A stretch of 5,027 nt of DNA from Spirochaetales bacterium. GTDB taxonomy: Bacteria > Spirochaetota > Spirochaetia > Sphaerochaetales > Sphaerochaetaceae. The notes under the pieces were generated by a model. That model saw only the letters and a list, made by a program, of their open reading frames with translations, was not told the origin of the DNA and did not search any database. Positions 1 through 5,027 of the stretch are shown one piece after another. The position numbers and the translations under genes are program-made. Where the stretch lies: positions 1 through 5,027 of the forward strand of contig JAFVFA010000154.1 of the NCBI GenBank assembly GCA_017475725.1, written 5' to 3'. Position 1 is the stretch's first letter. Each line of letters begins with the position of its first letter.

Positions 1-300
1 CAGACTGTTCTCGGCGAACTTCCTGTCGATCTCCTGGCAGTACTTGTTCTCCGGGTCGCAGAACATCTCAAGGGTGTAGGACCCCACCATGACGGAATCG
101 ACATTCACATTCCTGTAGCCTGTGCTCTCGCAGATGTTGGAGAAAAGCCACGGGAGATTGTTCCCGTATGTGAAGCTGTTGCCTATGAAAAGAATATCCA
201 TCCCTGTGTTCTTCGGCATGGCACCTCCAGTGGAGGCACAGGAAGTAAACATGAGCAAGGCAGCAATGATGATTGCTGCAACTTCAAGAATCCTCTTCAT
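1..300 (-). CDS. SGNH-hydrolase-like lipoprotein (DUF4886-like), N-terminal part, runs off the left edge
   Basis: The first 100 residues of a secreted lipoprotein are visible; the C-terminus lies outside the window. Residues 1-20 form a lipoprotein signal peptide: a basic start (MKRI), a hydrophobic core at about 5-18, then lipobox FTSC with Cys21 as the predicted lipidated residue. After a short linker, residues 34-44 (MDILFIGNSFT) match SGNH/GDSL block I, with Ser42 as the likely nucleophile. Gly73 (VMVGSYTLEMF) could be the block II oxyanion-hole glycine. Proteins of this DUF4886-like type are presumed esterases or carbohydrate deacylases, but the catalytic Asp/His near the C-terminus cannot be seen, so activity is inferred. 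The start at 300 is chosen because an AAGGAG site lies 6 bases upstream and the product begins with a normal signal peptide. An in-frame ATG at 318 overlaps the hydrolase stop codon as ATGA and would add MNKEFA. The gene is 14 bases downstream of the MBL hydrolase and probably co-transcribed with it. Confidence 0.82.
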   Translation of the reverse strand, partial: MKRILEVAAIIIAALLMFTSCASTGGAMPKNTGMDILFIGNSFTYGNNLPWLFSNICESTGYRNVNVDSVMVGSYTLEMFCDPENKYCQEIDRKFAENSL

Positions 301-306
301 GGCGAA

Positions 307-312
307 CTCCTT
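307..312 (-). promoter_or_regulatory. Ribosome binding site that decides the lipoprotein start
   Basis: AAGGAG on the minus strand lies 6 bases before the ATG at 300. It lies inside the short stretch that would be coding if the ATG at 318 were used. The 318 ATG has only a GGAG 11 bases away, so this site favours the 300 start. Confidence 0.7.
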
Positions 313-314
313 GT

Positions 315-1094
315 TCATCTGACGTCGAACTCCATCCACTGTCCGTTCTCCGGACAGATCAGATTCCCCTTGTATGTCTGCTTGAGCAAGGCGATCTTCT
401 TCTCCACAATCTCGCTGTGCAGTGCATTCTTCAGATCCGTGTGGTGCGGGATGGCGACACCAGGCTGGATTGCGTTGGCCAGCTCCGTGAAGGCATCGGC
501 TCCCTGCTTGGAATACTGTATGAAGGCCACATCGGGCTTGAGTCCGCGCAGGTGGGATATCTGGCTGTATGATATGTCACCGCCCCAGAACAGGACCTTG
601 AAACCGTTCCGGAATGTCATCAGGTAGGAGCACATCTCCATGCCGCCGATGCTCTGGAGGGCATCCATGCCCGGATAGTCCTTCATGAACGGGTAGGTAT
701 TGCACTTTCCGGCCTGCTGGCTCTTGCTCTTGTCCACATTTGCGTGCCTGTTGTAGAGCATCTTGAACTTCACAGGATCCATGTCAAGCTCCTGGTCGGG
801 GTACATGGGGTATATGAAGGATGTGTTGCAGTCCAGCCATGTGGCAAGGATGTCGGAGCCCATGACACCGGTGAAGATGCAGGGATGGAACTTTGCGTAG
901 ATGTCAGGCAGTTCCGTTATGTGGTCCCAATGGAGATGTGAGACCAGCACGTGGTCGACCTTGTCGAACGAATCCGCATCAAATCCCTTGAAGGTCGTCT
1001 GTTTCAGACACGGATCCGTCAGGATCACCTGTCCGCAGCCCTGGATCTCAAAGCTGGCGTTTGTAAGCCATCTGATTCTTATCTTTTCACTCAT
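315..1094 (-). CDS. UlaG-like metallo-beta-lactamase-fold hydrolase
   Basis: A complete 259-residue cytosolic protein with no signal peptide, of normal length for the UlaG-like/Lactamase_B_2 branch. The N-terminal beta strands (residues 4-31, ending in LTDPCL) are typical of that branch. The metal-binding motif HLHWDH at 53-58 supplies His53, His55, Asp57 and His58. His117 (RHAN), Asp173 (WGGD) and His217 or His218 (IPHHTD) are candidates for the remaining ligands, so a dinuclear metal site looks intact. Relatives act on lactones, phosphodiesters, amides and other bonds, so the fold does not give the substrate. The sequence is rich in Cys (seven) and Met, which is compatible with an anaerobe. 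An AGAGGA site lies 6 bases before the ATG. The gene starts 22 bases after dppF with no terminator between, so it belongs to the transporter operon and may process the imported solute (inference). The family is secure; the function is not. Confidence 0.88.
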   Translation of the reverse strand: MSEKIRIRWLTNASFEIQGCGQVILTDPCLKQTTFKGFDADSFDKVDHVLVSHLHWDHITELPDIYAKFHPCIFTGVMGSDILATWLDCNTSFIYPMYPDQELDMDPVKFKMLYNRHANVDKSKSQQAGKCNTYPFMKDYPGMDALQSIGGMEMCSYLMTFRNGFKVLFWGGDISYSQISHLRGLKPDVAFIQYSKQGADAFTELANAIQPGVAIPHHTDLKNALHSEIVEKKIALLKQTYKGNLICPENGQWMEFDVR

Positions 1095-1116
1095 CTATAG
1101 TCCTCTAACAATCAAC

Positions 1117-2079
1117 TCAATTCTGTTGCCCATCGAACAGATGGCAGGAAACGAAGTGGTTTGGCCTCACCTCCACAAGCTTGGGTTCGCAACCGTCGCA
1201 CTTCTCGCAAGGCATGTAGCATCTCTTCTTGAATCTGCACTGGTCCGGAAGGTTAACCGGAGATGTGATCTCACCCTTCAGCAGGATCCTCTCCTGCTTG
1301 TACCTCAGATCAGGCACAGGTATCGCGGACAGAAGCGCCTTTGTGTACGGATGCATCGGATTTGCGAAGAGCTCCTCTGCGGGGGCCTTCTCAACCATCT
1401 TGCCCAGGTACATGACGGCTATATCATCCGAGAAGTGGTTCACGACGCTCAGATCATGTGTGATGAAGATGTAGGTCAATCCCAGCTTGTCCTGGAGGTC
1501 CTCCAGCAGATTCAGGATCTGGGCCTGGATCGAGACATCCAGTGCCGAGACAGGCTCATCGCAGATGATAAGCTTGGGCTCCACGCTCAATGCGCGCGCA
1601 ATCCCGATTCTCTGCCTTCTTCCACCGTCGAGCTCATGCGGATAGGAGTTGATGAGCCTCTCCGCAAGACCTACGGTCTCCATGAGCTCAAGAACGCGCT
1701 TCTCTATGGCGGCAGTGCCCTTGATCAGCTTGTTCTGGATGATGGGCTCGGCAATCGCCTGCAGCACCGTCTGCCTTGGGTCAAGTGACGAGAACGGGTC
1801 CTGGAAGATGATCTGGATGTCCTTGCGCTCCTTCCTCATCTGTCTGGCGCTGAGCTTGGAAAGGTCCTTGCCGTCGAAGATGACCTGACCCGACGTGGGT
1901 TCGATAAGGCGCATGATGCAGCGTCCGGTCGTGGACTTTCCACAGCCTGATTCGCCTACAATACCCAAAGTCTTACCACGTTCAATGGTAAATGAGACAT
2001 CGTCTACCGCATGAAGGGCTCCTCTGGATGTTTTGAAGTACTTTTTCAGGTTTCTGACCTCTAAAAGGATGTCGCTCAT
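1117..2079 (-). CDS. dppF: Peptide/nickel-type ABC transporter ATPase, DppF/OppF subfamily
   Basis: One of two nucleotide-binding subunits (320 residues, usual size) that power DppB-DppC on the cytosolic face. Visible motifs: Walker A GESGCGKST at 42-50, Q-loop Gln93 (IFQDP), Walker B LIICDEP at 170-176 with catalytic Glu175, D-loop SALD at 178-181, and switch His209 (ITHD). The signature motif reads LDGGRRQR at 150-157, with Asp where LSGGQ has Ser and Arg where it has Gln. The C-terminal oligopeptide-transporter extension has Cys281, Cys287, Cys294 and Cys312 in the spacing linked to a [4Fe-4S] cluster, plus extra Cys291 and Cys297. Its ATG overlaps the dppD stop as ATGA. The nearest good Shine-Dalgarno (GGGAGG) is 10 bases away, rather far, so translation probably depends on coupling to dppD. 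The subfamily call is firm. The symbol follows gene order and homology; dipeptide specificity is not shown. Confidence 0.95.
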   Translation of the reverse strand: MSDILLEVRNLKKYFKTSRGALHAVDDVSFTIERGKTLGIVGESGCGKSTTGRCIMRLIEPTSGQVIFDGKDLSKLSARQMRKERKDIQIIFQDPFSSLDPRQTVLQAIAEPIIQNKLIKGTAAIEKRVLELMETVGLAERLINSYPHELDGGRRQRIGIARALSVEPKLIICDEPVSALDVSIQAQILNLLEDLQDKLGLTYIFITHDLSVVNHFSDDIAVMYLGKMVEKAPAEELFANPMHPYTKALLSAIPVPDLRYKQERILLKGEITSPVNLPDQCRFKKRCYMPCEKCDGCEPKLVEVRPNHFVSCHLFDGQQN

Positions 2080-3083
2080 ACCTCGATGTCCTCCCTTTCA
2101 ATGTGGAATCCCTCTTCCCTGTAGGCGCTGCATCTGCAGTAATGGGTGCCTCCGAAATGGATCTCCTCGGGCATCACGTCTATGCAGTCAGGCCTTGCAT
2201 ACGGGCATCTGGGCGCAAAAGCGCAGCCCTTGGGCAGCTTGGTCGGATCGGGCATCAGACCCGGGATGGGCTTAAGGCGCTCCTTCCTGTCAGCTATGTT
2301 GGGCAGGCTGTTGAAGAGGCCTTCCGTGTATGGATGCCTTGCATGGTTGAAGATCTCCTCAAGTGTTCCGCGCTCTATTATCTGGCCTGCGTACATGACA
2401 GCTACGTCGTCACAGGTCTCGGCGATGATTCCAAGATCATGGGTTATCAGGATCATGGCCATTCCATACTTCCTCTTGAGGTTCCTCATCAGGTCAAGGA
2501 CCTGTGCCTGGATGGTCACATCCAGAGCCGTTGTAGGCTCATCGGCTATCAGAAGCTGGGGATTGCAGGCCAATGCTATGGCAATGACTACACGCTGCTT
2601 CATTCCGCCGGAGAACTGGTGCGGATACTCGTAGGCTCTCTCACCGGGGATTCCTACGACCTCAAGCATGCGTTTGGCCTTCTCGAAGGCCTCCTTCTTG
2701 TCCACCTTCTCATGGATCATTATGGACTCGGCGATCTGGTCCCCCACAGTGAAGACCGGATTCAGGCTTGTCATCGGGTCCTGGAATATCATGGAGACAT
2801 CCTTTCCCCTTATGTGGGACATGTCCTTTGCGCCCTTCTCCAGAACGTTCTGCCCCTCAAGCTCCACCGTACCGTTCTTGATCACCCCAGGCGGATCGGG
2901 GATGAGGTTCAGGATGGCCAATGCGGTCGTTGTCTTTCCGGCACCGGTCTCACCTACAAGGCCCAAGGTCTTCCCCTTGTCCAGGGAGAAGCTCACATCA
3001 CGGACAGCCTCTACGGTCTCGTCCTCAAGTTCATAGTTGACTGTGAGATGGTCAACGACCAGAAGTCTTTTCTCTTCGTCCAT
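2076..3083 (-). CDS. dppD: Peptide/nickel-type ABC transporter ATPase, DppD/OppD subfamily
   Basis: The second nucleotide-binding subunit, 335 residues from the chosen start. In this numbering: Walker A GETGAGKTT at 44-52, Q-loop Gln101 (IFQDP), a standard FSGGMKQR signature at 157-164, Walker B LLIADEP with catalytic Glu182, D-loop ALD at 186-188, and switch His215 (ITHD). The C-terminal extension has Cys287, Cys293, Cys300 and Cys316 (CX5CX6CX15C), the family's [4Fe-4S] pattern, with a further Cys318. An in-frame ATG at 3098 overlaps the dppC stop as ATGA and would add MRRWK. It has no good upstream site, whereas the ATG at 3083 has AGGAGGT 5 bases before it, so 3083 is preferred. That leaves an 11-base gap after dppC and a 4-base overlap with dppF. 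It pairs with DppF as a heterodimer. The transported solute is not determined. Confidence 0.94.
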   Translation of the reverse strand: MDEEKRLLVVDHLTVNYELEDETVEAVRDVSFSLDKGKTLGLVGETGAGKTTTALAILNLIPDPPGVIKNGTVELEGQNVLEKGAKDMSHIRGKDVSMIFQDPMTSLNPVFTVGDQIAESIMIHEKVDKKEAFEKAKRMLEVVGIPGERAYEYPHQFSGGMKQRVVIAIALACNPQLLIADEPTTALDVTIQAQVLDLMRNLKRKYGMAMILITHDLGIIAETCDDVAVMYAGQIIERGTLEEIFNHARHPYTEGLFNSLPNIADRKERLKPIPGLMPDPTKLPKGCAFAPRCPYARPDCIDVMPEEIHFGGTHYCRCSAYREEGFHIEREDIEV

Positions 3084-3088
3084 CTTCC

Positions 3089-3095
3089 ACCTCCT
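3089..3095 (-). promoter_or_regulatory. Strong ribosome binding site that sets the dppD start
   Basis: AGGAGGT on the minus strand, 5 bases before the ATG at 3083. If translation began at the ATG at 3098, these bases would be coding (the RRW of MRRWK). That an ideal Shine-Dalgarno would occur there by chance is less likely than the start being at 3083. Confidence 0.75.
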
Positions 3096-3985
3096 CATTT
3101 CTTGAGCTTCGGGTCCATTGCATCACGCAGGCCGTCGCCGACCATGTTGAACGCAAGGACTGTGATCATTATCGCAAGGCCCGGGAACAGCGTCATGTAG
3201 CTGTAGCCTCTGAGGTATGCCCTTCCGCTTGAGAGCATCGAGCCCCACTCCGGGTTCGGAGCAGGGACACCGAGTCCGAGGACGCTCAGCGAGCTTGCGG
3301 ATATGATCGCGGACGAGACTCTCAGGGTCACACGGACGATTATGGGGCTAAGGCAGTTCGGCAGTATGTGCTTGAAGATGATCTTGGTCTCACTCTCGCC
3401 TATTGCCCTGGCGCTCTCTATGTACTCCTGTCCCGTGACGGTCAGGACCGCGGCCCTTGTGGTCCTGACGAACTGTGGGATTGAAGTGACCCCTACGGAG
3501 ATCATCAGGTTCACAGTGTTCGCACCAAGCGCCGCAACTATGACTATTGCCATCAGAAGGTTCGGGACAGCTGCGAAGATGTCCGTGAACCTCATGATTA
3601 TGTCCTCAACTATCCCACCGGTGTAGTACCCGGCGAAGGCTCCCAGGATGACTCCGGCCACAACAGCTATGGCAACCGCCACGACACCAACGGAGAGACT
3701 GAATCTGGAACCGTATATGAGCCTTGCGAATATGTCGCGGCCAAGGTCGTCAGTTCCCATGATGTGCTGTCTGCTCGGATGCTGGAGCCTGTCCTTCAGT
3801 GTCATTCCGATGACCTGAGTGTCATAGTCGACAAGGACGTTCGCGAATATGGCGACAAGTGCAAGGATGACTATGATGGCAAGGCCGGCCATTGCACCTT
3901 TGTTTTTCTTGAGCCTGTGCCAGACCTCACCGGCCTTGCTTCTCTTTCTGTACTGTCTGGAGACAAGTGTCTGCTTTGCCATCAT
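3095..3985 (-). CDS. dppC: Peptide/nickel-type ABC transporter permease, DppC/OppC subfamily
   Basis: The second transmembrane subunit, 296 residues. A basic cytosolic N-terminus (residues 1-29, ending RLKKNKG) precedes the first hydrophobic segment at about 31-52, as in the OppC N-terminal domain. The family motif MGTDDLGRDIF follows at 76-86. More membrane segments lie at about 96-120, 129-155, 155-170, 212-238 and 264-284. The EAA loop that docks onto the ATPases is at about 187-217 (ESARAIG, then KHILPN). The C-terminus has VLGLG, PEWGSML and DGLRDAMDP, all typical. The ATG at 3985 overlaps the dppB stop as ATGA. A second in-frame ATG follows at 3982, and AAGGAGG is 4 bases before the first and 7 before the second, so the start may be one codon later. 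No truncation or missing motif. The solute is not known from the sequence. Confidence 0.95.
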   Translation of the reverse strand: MMAKQTLVSRQYRKRSKAGEVWHRLKKNKGAMAGLAIIVILALVAIFANVLVDYDTQVIGMTLKDRLQHPSRQHIMGTDDLGRDIFARLIYGSRFSLSVGVVAVAIAVVAGVILGAFAGYYTGGIVEDIIMRFTDIFAAVPNLLMAIVIVAALGANTVNLMISVGVTSIPQFVRTTRAAVLTVTGQEYIESARAIGESETKIIFKHILPNCLSPIIVRVTLRVSSAIISASSLSVLGLGVPAPNPEWGSMLSSGRAYLRGYSYMTLFPGLAIMITVLAFNMVGDGLRDAMDPKLKK

Positions 3986-4950
3986 GCCGCCTCCTTCCTG
4001 ATTCTCACTCTCTTCGCACCCTTGCGGCTGTACTTGGACTTGATTCTCGGATCCACAACCGCATACAGAAGGTCCACAAGCAGATGGATTACGCCGGTGA
4101 TAATGGTTGTCATGATTATTGCACCGGTGACCACAGGGACGTCACGCTGATGCACATAGTCGATTATCAGTCTTCCGACCCCAGGCCAGGAGAAGACGGT
4201 CTCCGTCAGGGCGGCACCTCCGATTCCCGCGCACAGCTGACCGCCGATGATGGTCAGAATAGGTATGAACGCGTTTCTGAAGGCATGCTTCGTTATGACC
4301 TTGTACTCGCTGACACCCTTTGCCCTGGCGGTTCTCAGATAGTCCTGCCTTATGACATCGATCATCGATGACCTTGTGGTCCTGGTCATGACCGCCATGT
4401 GTCCGGTTCCGATTGTGATGGCCGGAAGTATCACCGAGCTGAAACCGCGGAAACCTCCTGACGGGAACCAGCCAAGGTTCAGAGAGAACTCGATGATCAG
4501 CAGAAGCCCGAGCCAGAAGTTCGGCATGGAGAGCCCCAGAAGCGCCAGCACCATGCAGGAGTTGTCCATAAGGGACCCGCTCTTGACGGCGGAGACTATC
4601 CCAAGCGGAATGCTCAGTCCTATGGCAACCACGCTGGCCCCTACGGCAAGCCAGAAGGTGTTCGGCAGTTTGGAGATGTACATGTCCCAAACAGGCTTCT
4701 TGGTTATATATGAAGTGCCCAGGTCCCCATGCAGAAGCCCGAGCATGTACTTTCCGTATCTATAGAACACAGAGCGGTCATATCCGTACTCGTGTTCAAG
4801 TGCAGCAATCTGCTCCTCCGTGGCATCCTCACCTACAAGCTGGGTTATGATGCTTCCGGGGGCAAGGTCCATGATGAAGTAGATCATGAACGAAACGCCG
4901 ATTATGACGGGAATCAGCAGAAGGATTCTCTTTATCACATAACGATGCAT
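3982..4950 (-). CDS. dppB: Peptide/nickel-type ABC transporter permease, DppB/OppB subfamily
   Basis: The first transmembrane subunit of the importer, 322 residues, normal length. It begins with the classic OppB/DppB N-terminus (basic MHRYVIKR, then a membrane segment at about 9-28 followed by DLAPG). HGDLGTS at 74-80 is the family's periplasmic-loop motif. Further membrane segments lie at about 98-122, 132-160, 171-188, 228-250 and 274-297. The EAA loop is at about 203-230 (RTARAKG, then HAFRNAFIP) and contacts DppD/DppF. TETVFSWPGVGRL at 249-261 and VDPRIK at 299-304 are also diagnostic. After the last segment there is a strongly basic tail to residue 322. It is the first gene of the visible operon, with AAGGAGG 4 bases before its ATG, and its stop overlaps dppC. 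No substrate-binding-protein gene is visible; one could lie upstream beyond the window. Confidence 0.96.
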   Translation of the reverse strand: MHRYVIKRILLLIPVIIGVSFMIYFIMDLAPGSIITQLVGEDATEEQIAALEHEYGYDRSVFYRYGKYMLGLLHGDLGTSYITKKPVWDMYISKLPNTFWLAVGASVVAIGLSIPLGIVSAVKSGSLMDNSCMVLALLGLSMPNFWLGLLLIIEFSLNLGWFPSGGFRGFSSVILPAITIGTGHMAVMTRTTRSSMIDVIRQDYLRTARAKGVSEYKVITKHAFRNAFIPILTIIGGQLCAGIGGAALTETVFSWPGVGRLIIDYVHQRDVPVVTGAIIMTTIITGVIHLLVDLLYAVVDPRIKSKYSRKGAKRVRIRKEAA

Positions 4951-4954
4951 CCTT

Positions 4955-4961
4955 CCTCCTT
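4955..4961 (-). promoter_or_regulatory. Ribosome binding site of dppB
   Basis: AAGGAGG on the minus strand, 4 bases before the ATG at 4950. It is a full-strength Shine-Dalgarno and confirms the start. It lies 24 bases downstream of the leader stem-loop, so the hairpin should not occlude it directly. Confidence 0.8.
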
Positions 4962-4984
4962 GGTTTGTTTCTTATCAAGGTTAC

Positions 4985-5017
4985 GGAAACAGCGCCACGG
5001 AAAGCGGCGCTGTTTCC
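4985..5017 (-). terminator. Perfect 12-bp stem-loop upstream of dppB, possible intergenic terminator or attenuating hairpin
   Basis: GGAAACAGCGCC (4985-4996) pairs perfectly with GGCGCTGTTTCC (5006-5017) around a 9-base loop. The GC-rich top with an A/T-rich base (AAAC..GTTT) resembles an intrinsic or bidirectional terminator. Only three T residues follow the GC part on either strand before CC, so termination may be partial. The minus strand is given because dppB is transcribed that way, but the fold is symmetrical. It may end an upstream gene, limit read-through from a substrate-binding-protein gene into dppB, or stabilise an upstream mRNA 3' end. Confidence 0.6.
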
Positions 5018-5027
5018 CGAAGTTGTC

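Larger units (their letters stand above)
1..4950 (-). other. Probable polycistronic operon: dppBCDF, MBL hydrolase, SGNH-like lipoprotein
   Basis: Six genes on one strand have junctions of 4 bases overlap (dppB/dppC), 11 bases gap (dppC/dppD), 4 bases overlap (dppD/dppF), 22 bases gap (dppF/hydrolase) and 14 bases gap (hydrolase/lipoprotein). None of the gaps is long enough for a terminator plus promoter. Co-transcription is an inference from this packing. The operon continues left beyond the window, and its promoter is probably to the right of it. Confidence 0.8.

Noticed and set aside
122..322. A short plus-strand open frame opposite the lipoprotein signal-peptide region.
   Set aside because: It is antisense to the lipoprotein with its clear lipobox and SGNH block I. 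It has no ribosome binding site or recognisable features.
1095..1116. A terminator or promoter in the gap between dppF and the MBL gene.
   Set aside because: The 22 bases hold a ribosome binding site and no inverted repeat, so there is no sign of a transcription boundary.
901..1788. A 295-codon open frame on the plus strand crossing dppF and the MBL gene.
   Set aside because: It spans the junction of two clear minus-strand genes and its translation has no family resemblance. It is a shadow frame.
2103..3200. A 365-codon open frame on the plus strand opposite dppD.
   Set aside because: It is antisense to a gene whose ABC motifs are all intact, its translation shows no recognisable domain, and it has no good ribosome binding site. 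Codon bias in dppD suppresses stops on the opposite strand.
4142..4690. A 182-codon minus-strand frame inside dppB in another phase.
   Set aside because: The translation is rich in His and Arg with no hydrophobic pattern or motif, whereas the dppB frame has full permease motifs throughout.
4951..4984. A possible promoter between the hairpin and dppB, with TTGATAAG as a -10-like element.
   Set aside because: The match to TATAAT is weak, and the -35 position would fall inside the stem-loop with no TTGACA-like sequence.
5018..5027. A possible 3' end of an upstream gene at the right edge, with an open phase ending at the TAA at 4981-4983.
   Set aside because: Only about 15 codons are visible and they would run through the hairpin. 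There is too little sequence to support a gene.

Overview
The window is one tightly packed gene cluster read entirely from the minus strand. From right to left in window coordinates, which is the direction of transcription, it holds: a short leader with a perfect 12-bp stem-loop; a four-gene peptide/nickel-type (Dpp/Opp family) ABC transporter core of two permeases (dppB, dppC) and two ATPases (dppD, dppF); a UlaG-like metallo-beta-lactamase-fold hydrolase; and the 5' part of a lipoprotein with an SGNH-hydrolase (DUF4886-like) N-terminus that runs off the left edge. No RNA gene, mobile element, CRISPR array or convincing promoter was seen.

The genes are almost seamless. DppB/dppC and dppD/dppF share 4-base ATGA stop/start overlaps. 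DppC and dppD are separated by 11 bases if the better-supported dppD start is used. DppF and the hydrolase are 22 bases apart, and the hydrolase and lipoprotein 14. Nearly every gene has a strong AGGAGG-type ribosome binding site. This points to one polycistronic mRNA with translational coupling. The substrate-binding protein that such an importer needs is not here. It may lie just beyond the right edge, and the stem-loop at 4985-5017 would then sit between it and dppB.

The transporter should carry a peptide-like or other small solute across the cytoplasmic membrane, powered by DppD and DppF. Both ATPases keep the C-terminal cysteines associated with a [4Fe-4S] cluster in this family. The two co-transcribed hydrolases make the locus more specific than a plain dipeptide importer: the lipoprotein would act outside the membrane and the MBL enzyme inside. 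A reasonable inference is surface trimming, import, then cytosolic hydrolysis of one compound class, but the substrate cannot be read from the sequence.

The source looks bacterial: strong Shine-Dalgarno sites, a lipoprotein signal peptide, roughly balanced to slightly GC-rich base composition, and frequent AGG and ATA codons. The lipobox has Phe at -3, which spirochaetes tolerate well. A spirochaete (for example Sphaerochaeta- or Treponema-like) or an anaerobic Firmicute would fit, but the assignment is tentative. The core transporter is a well-known system; the unusual part is the downstream hydrolase pair.
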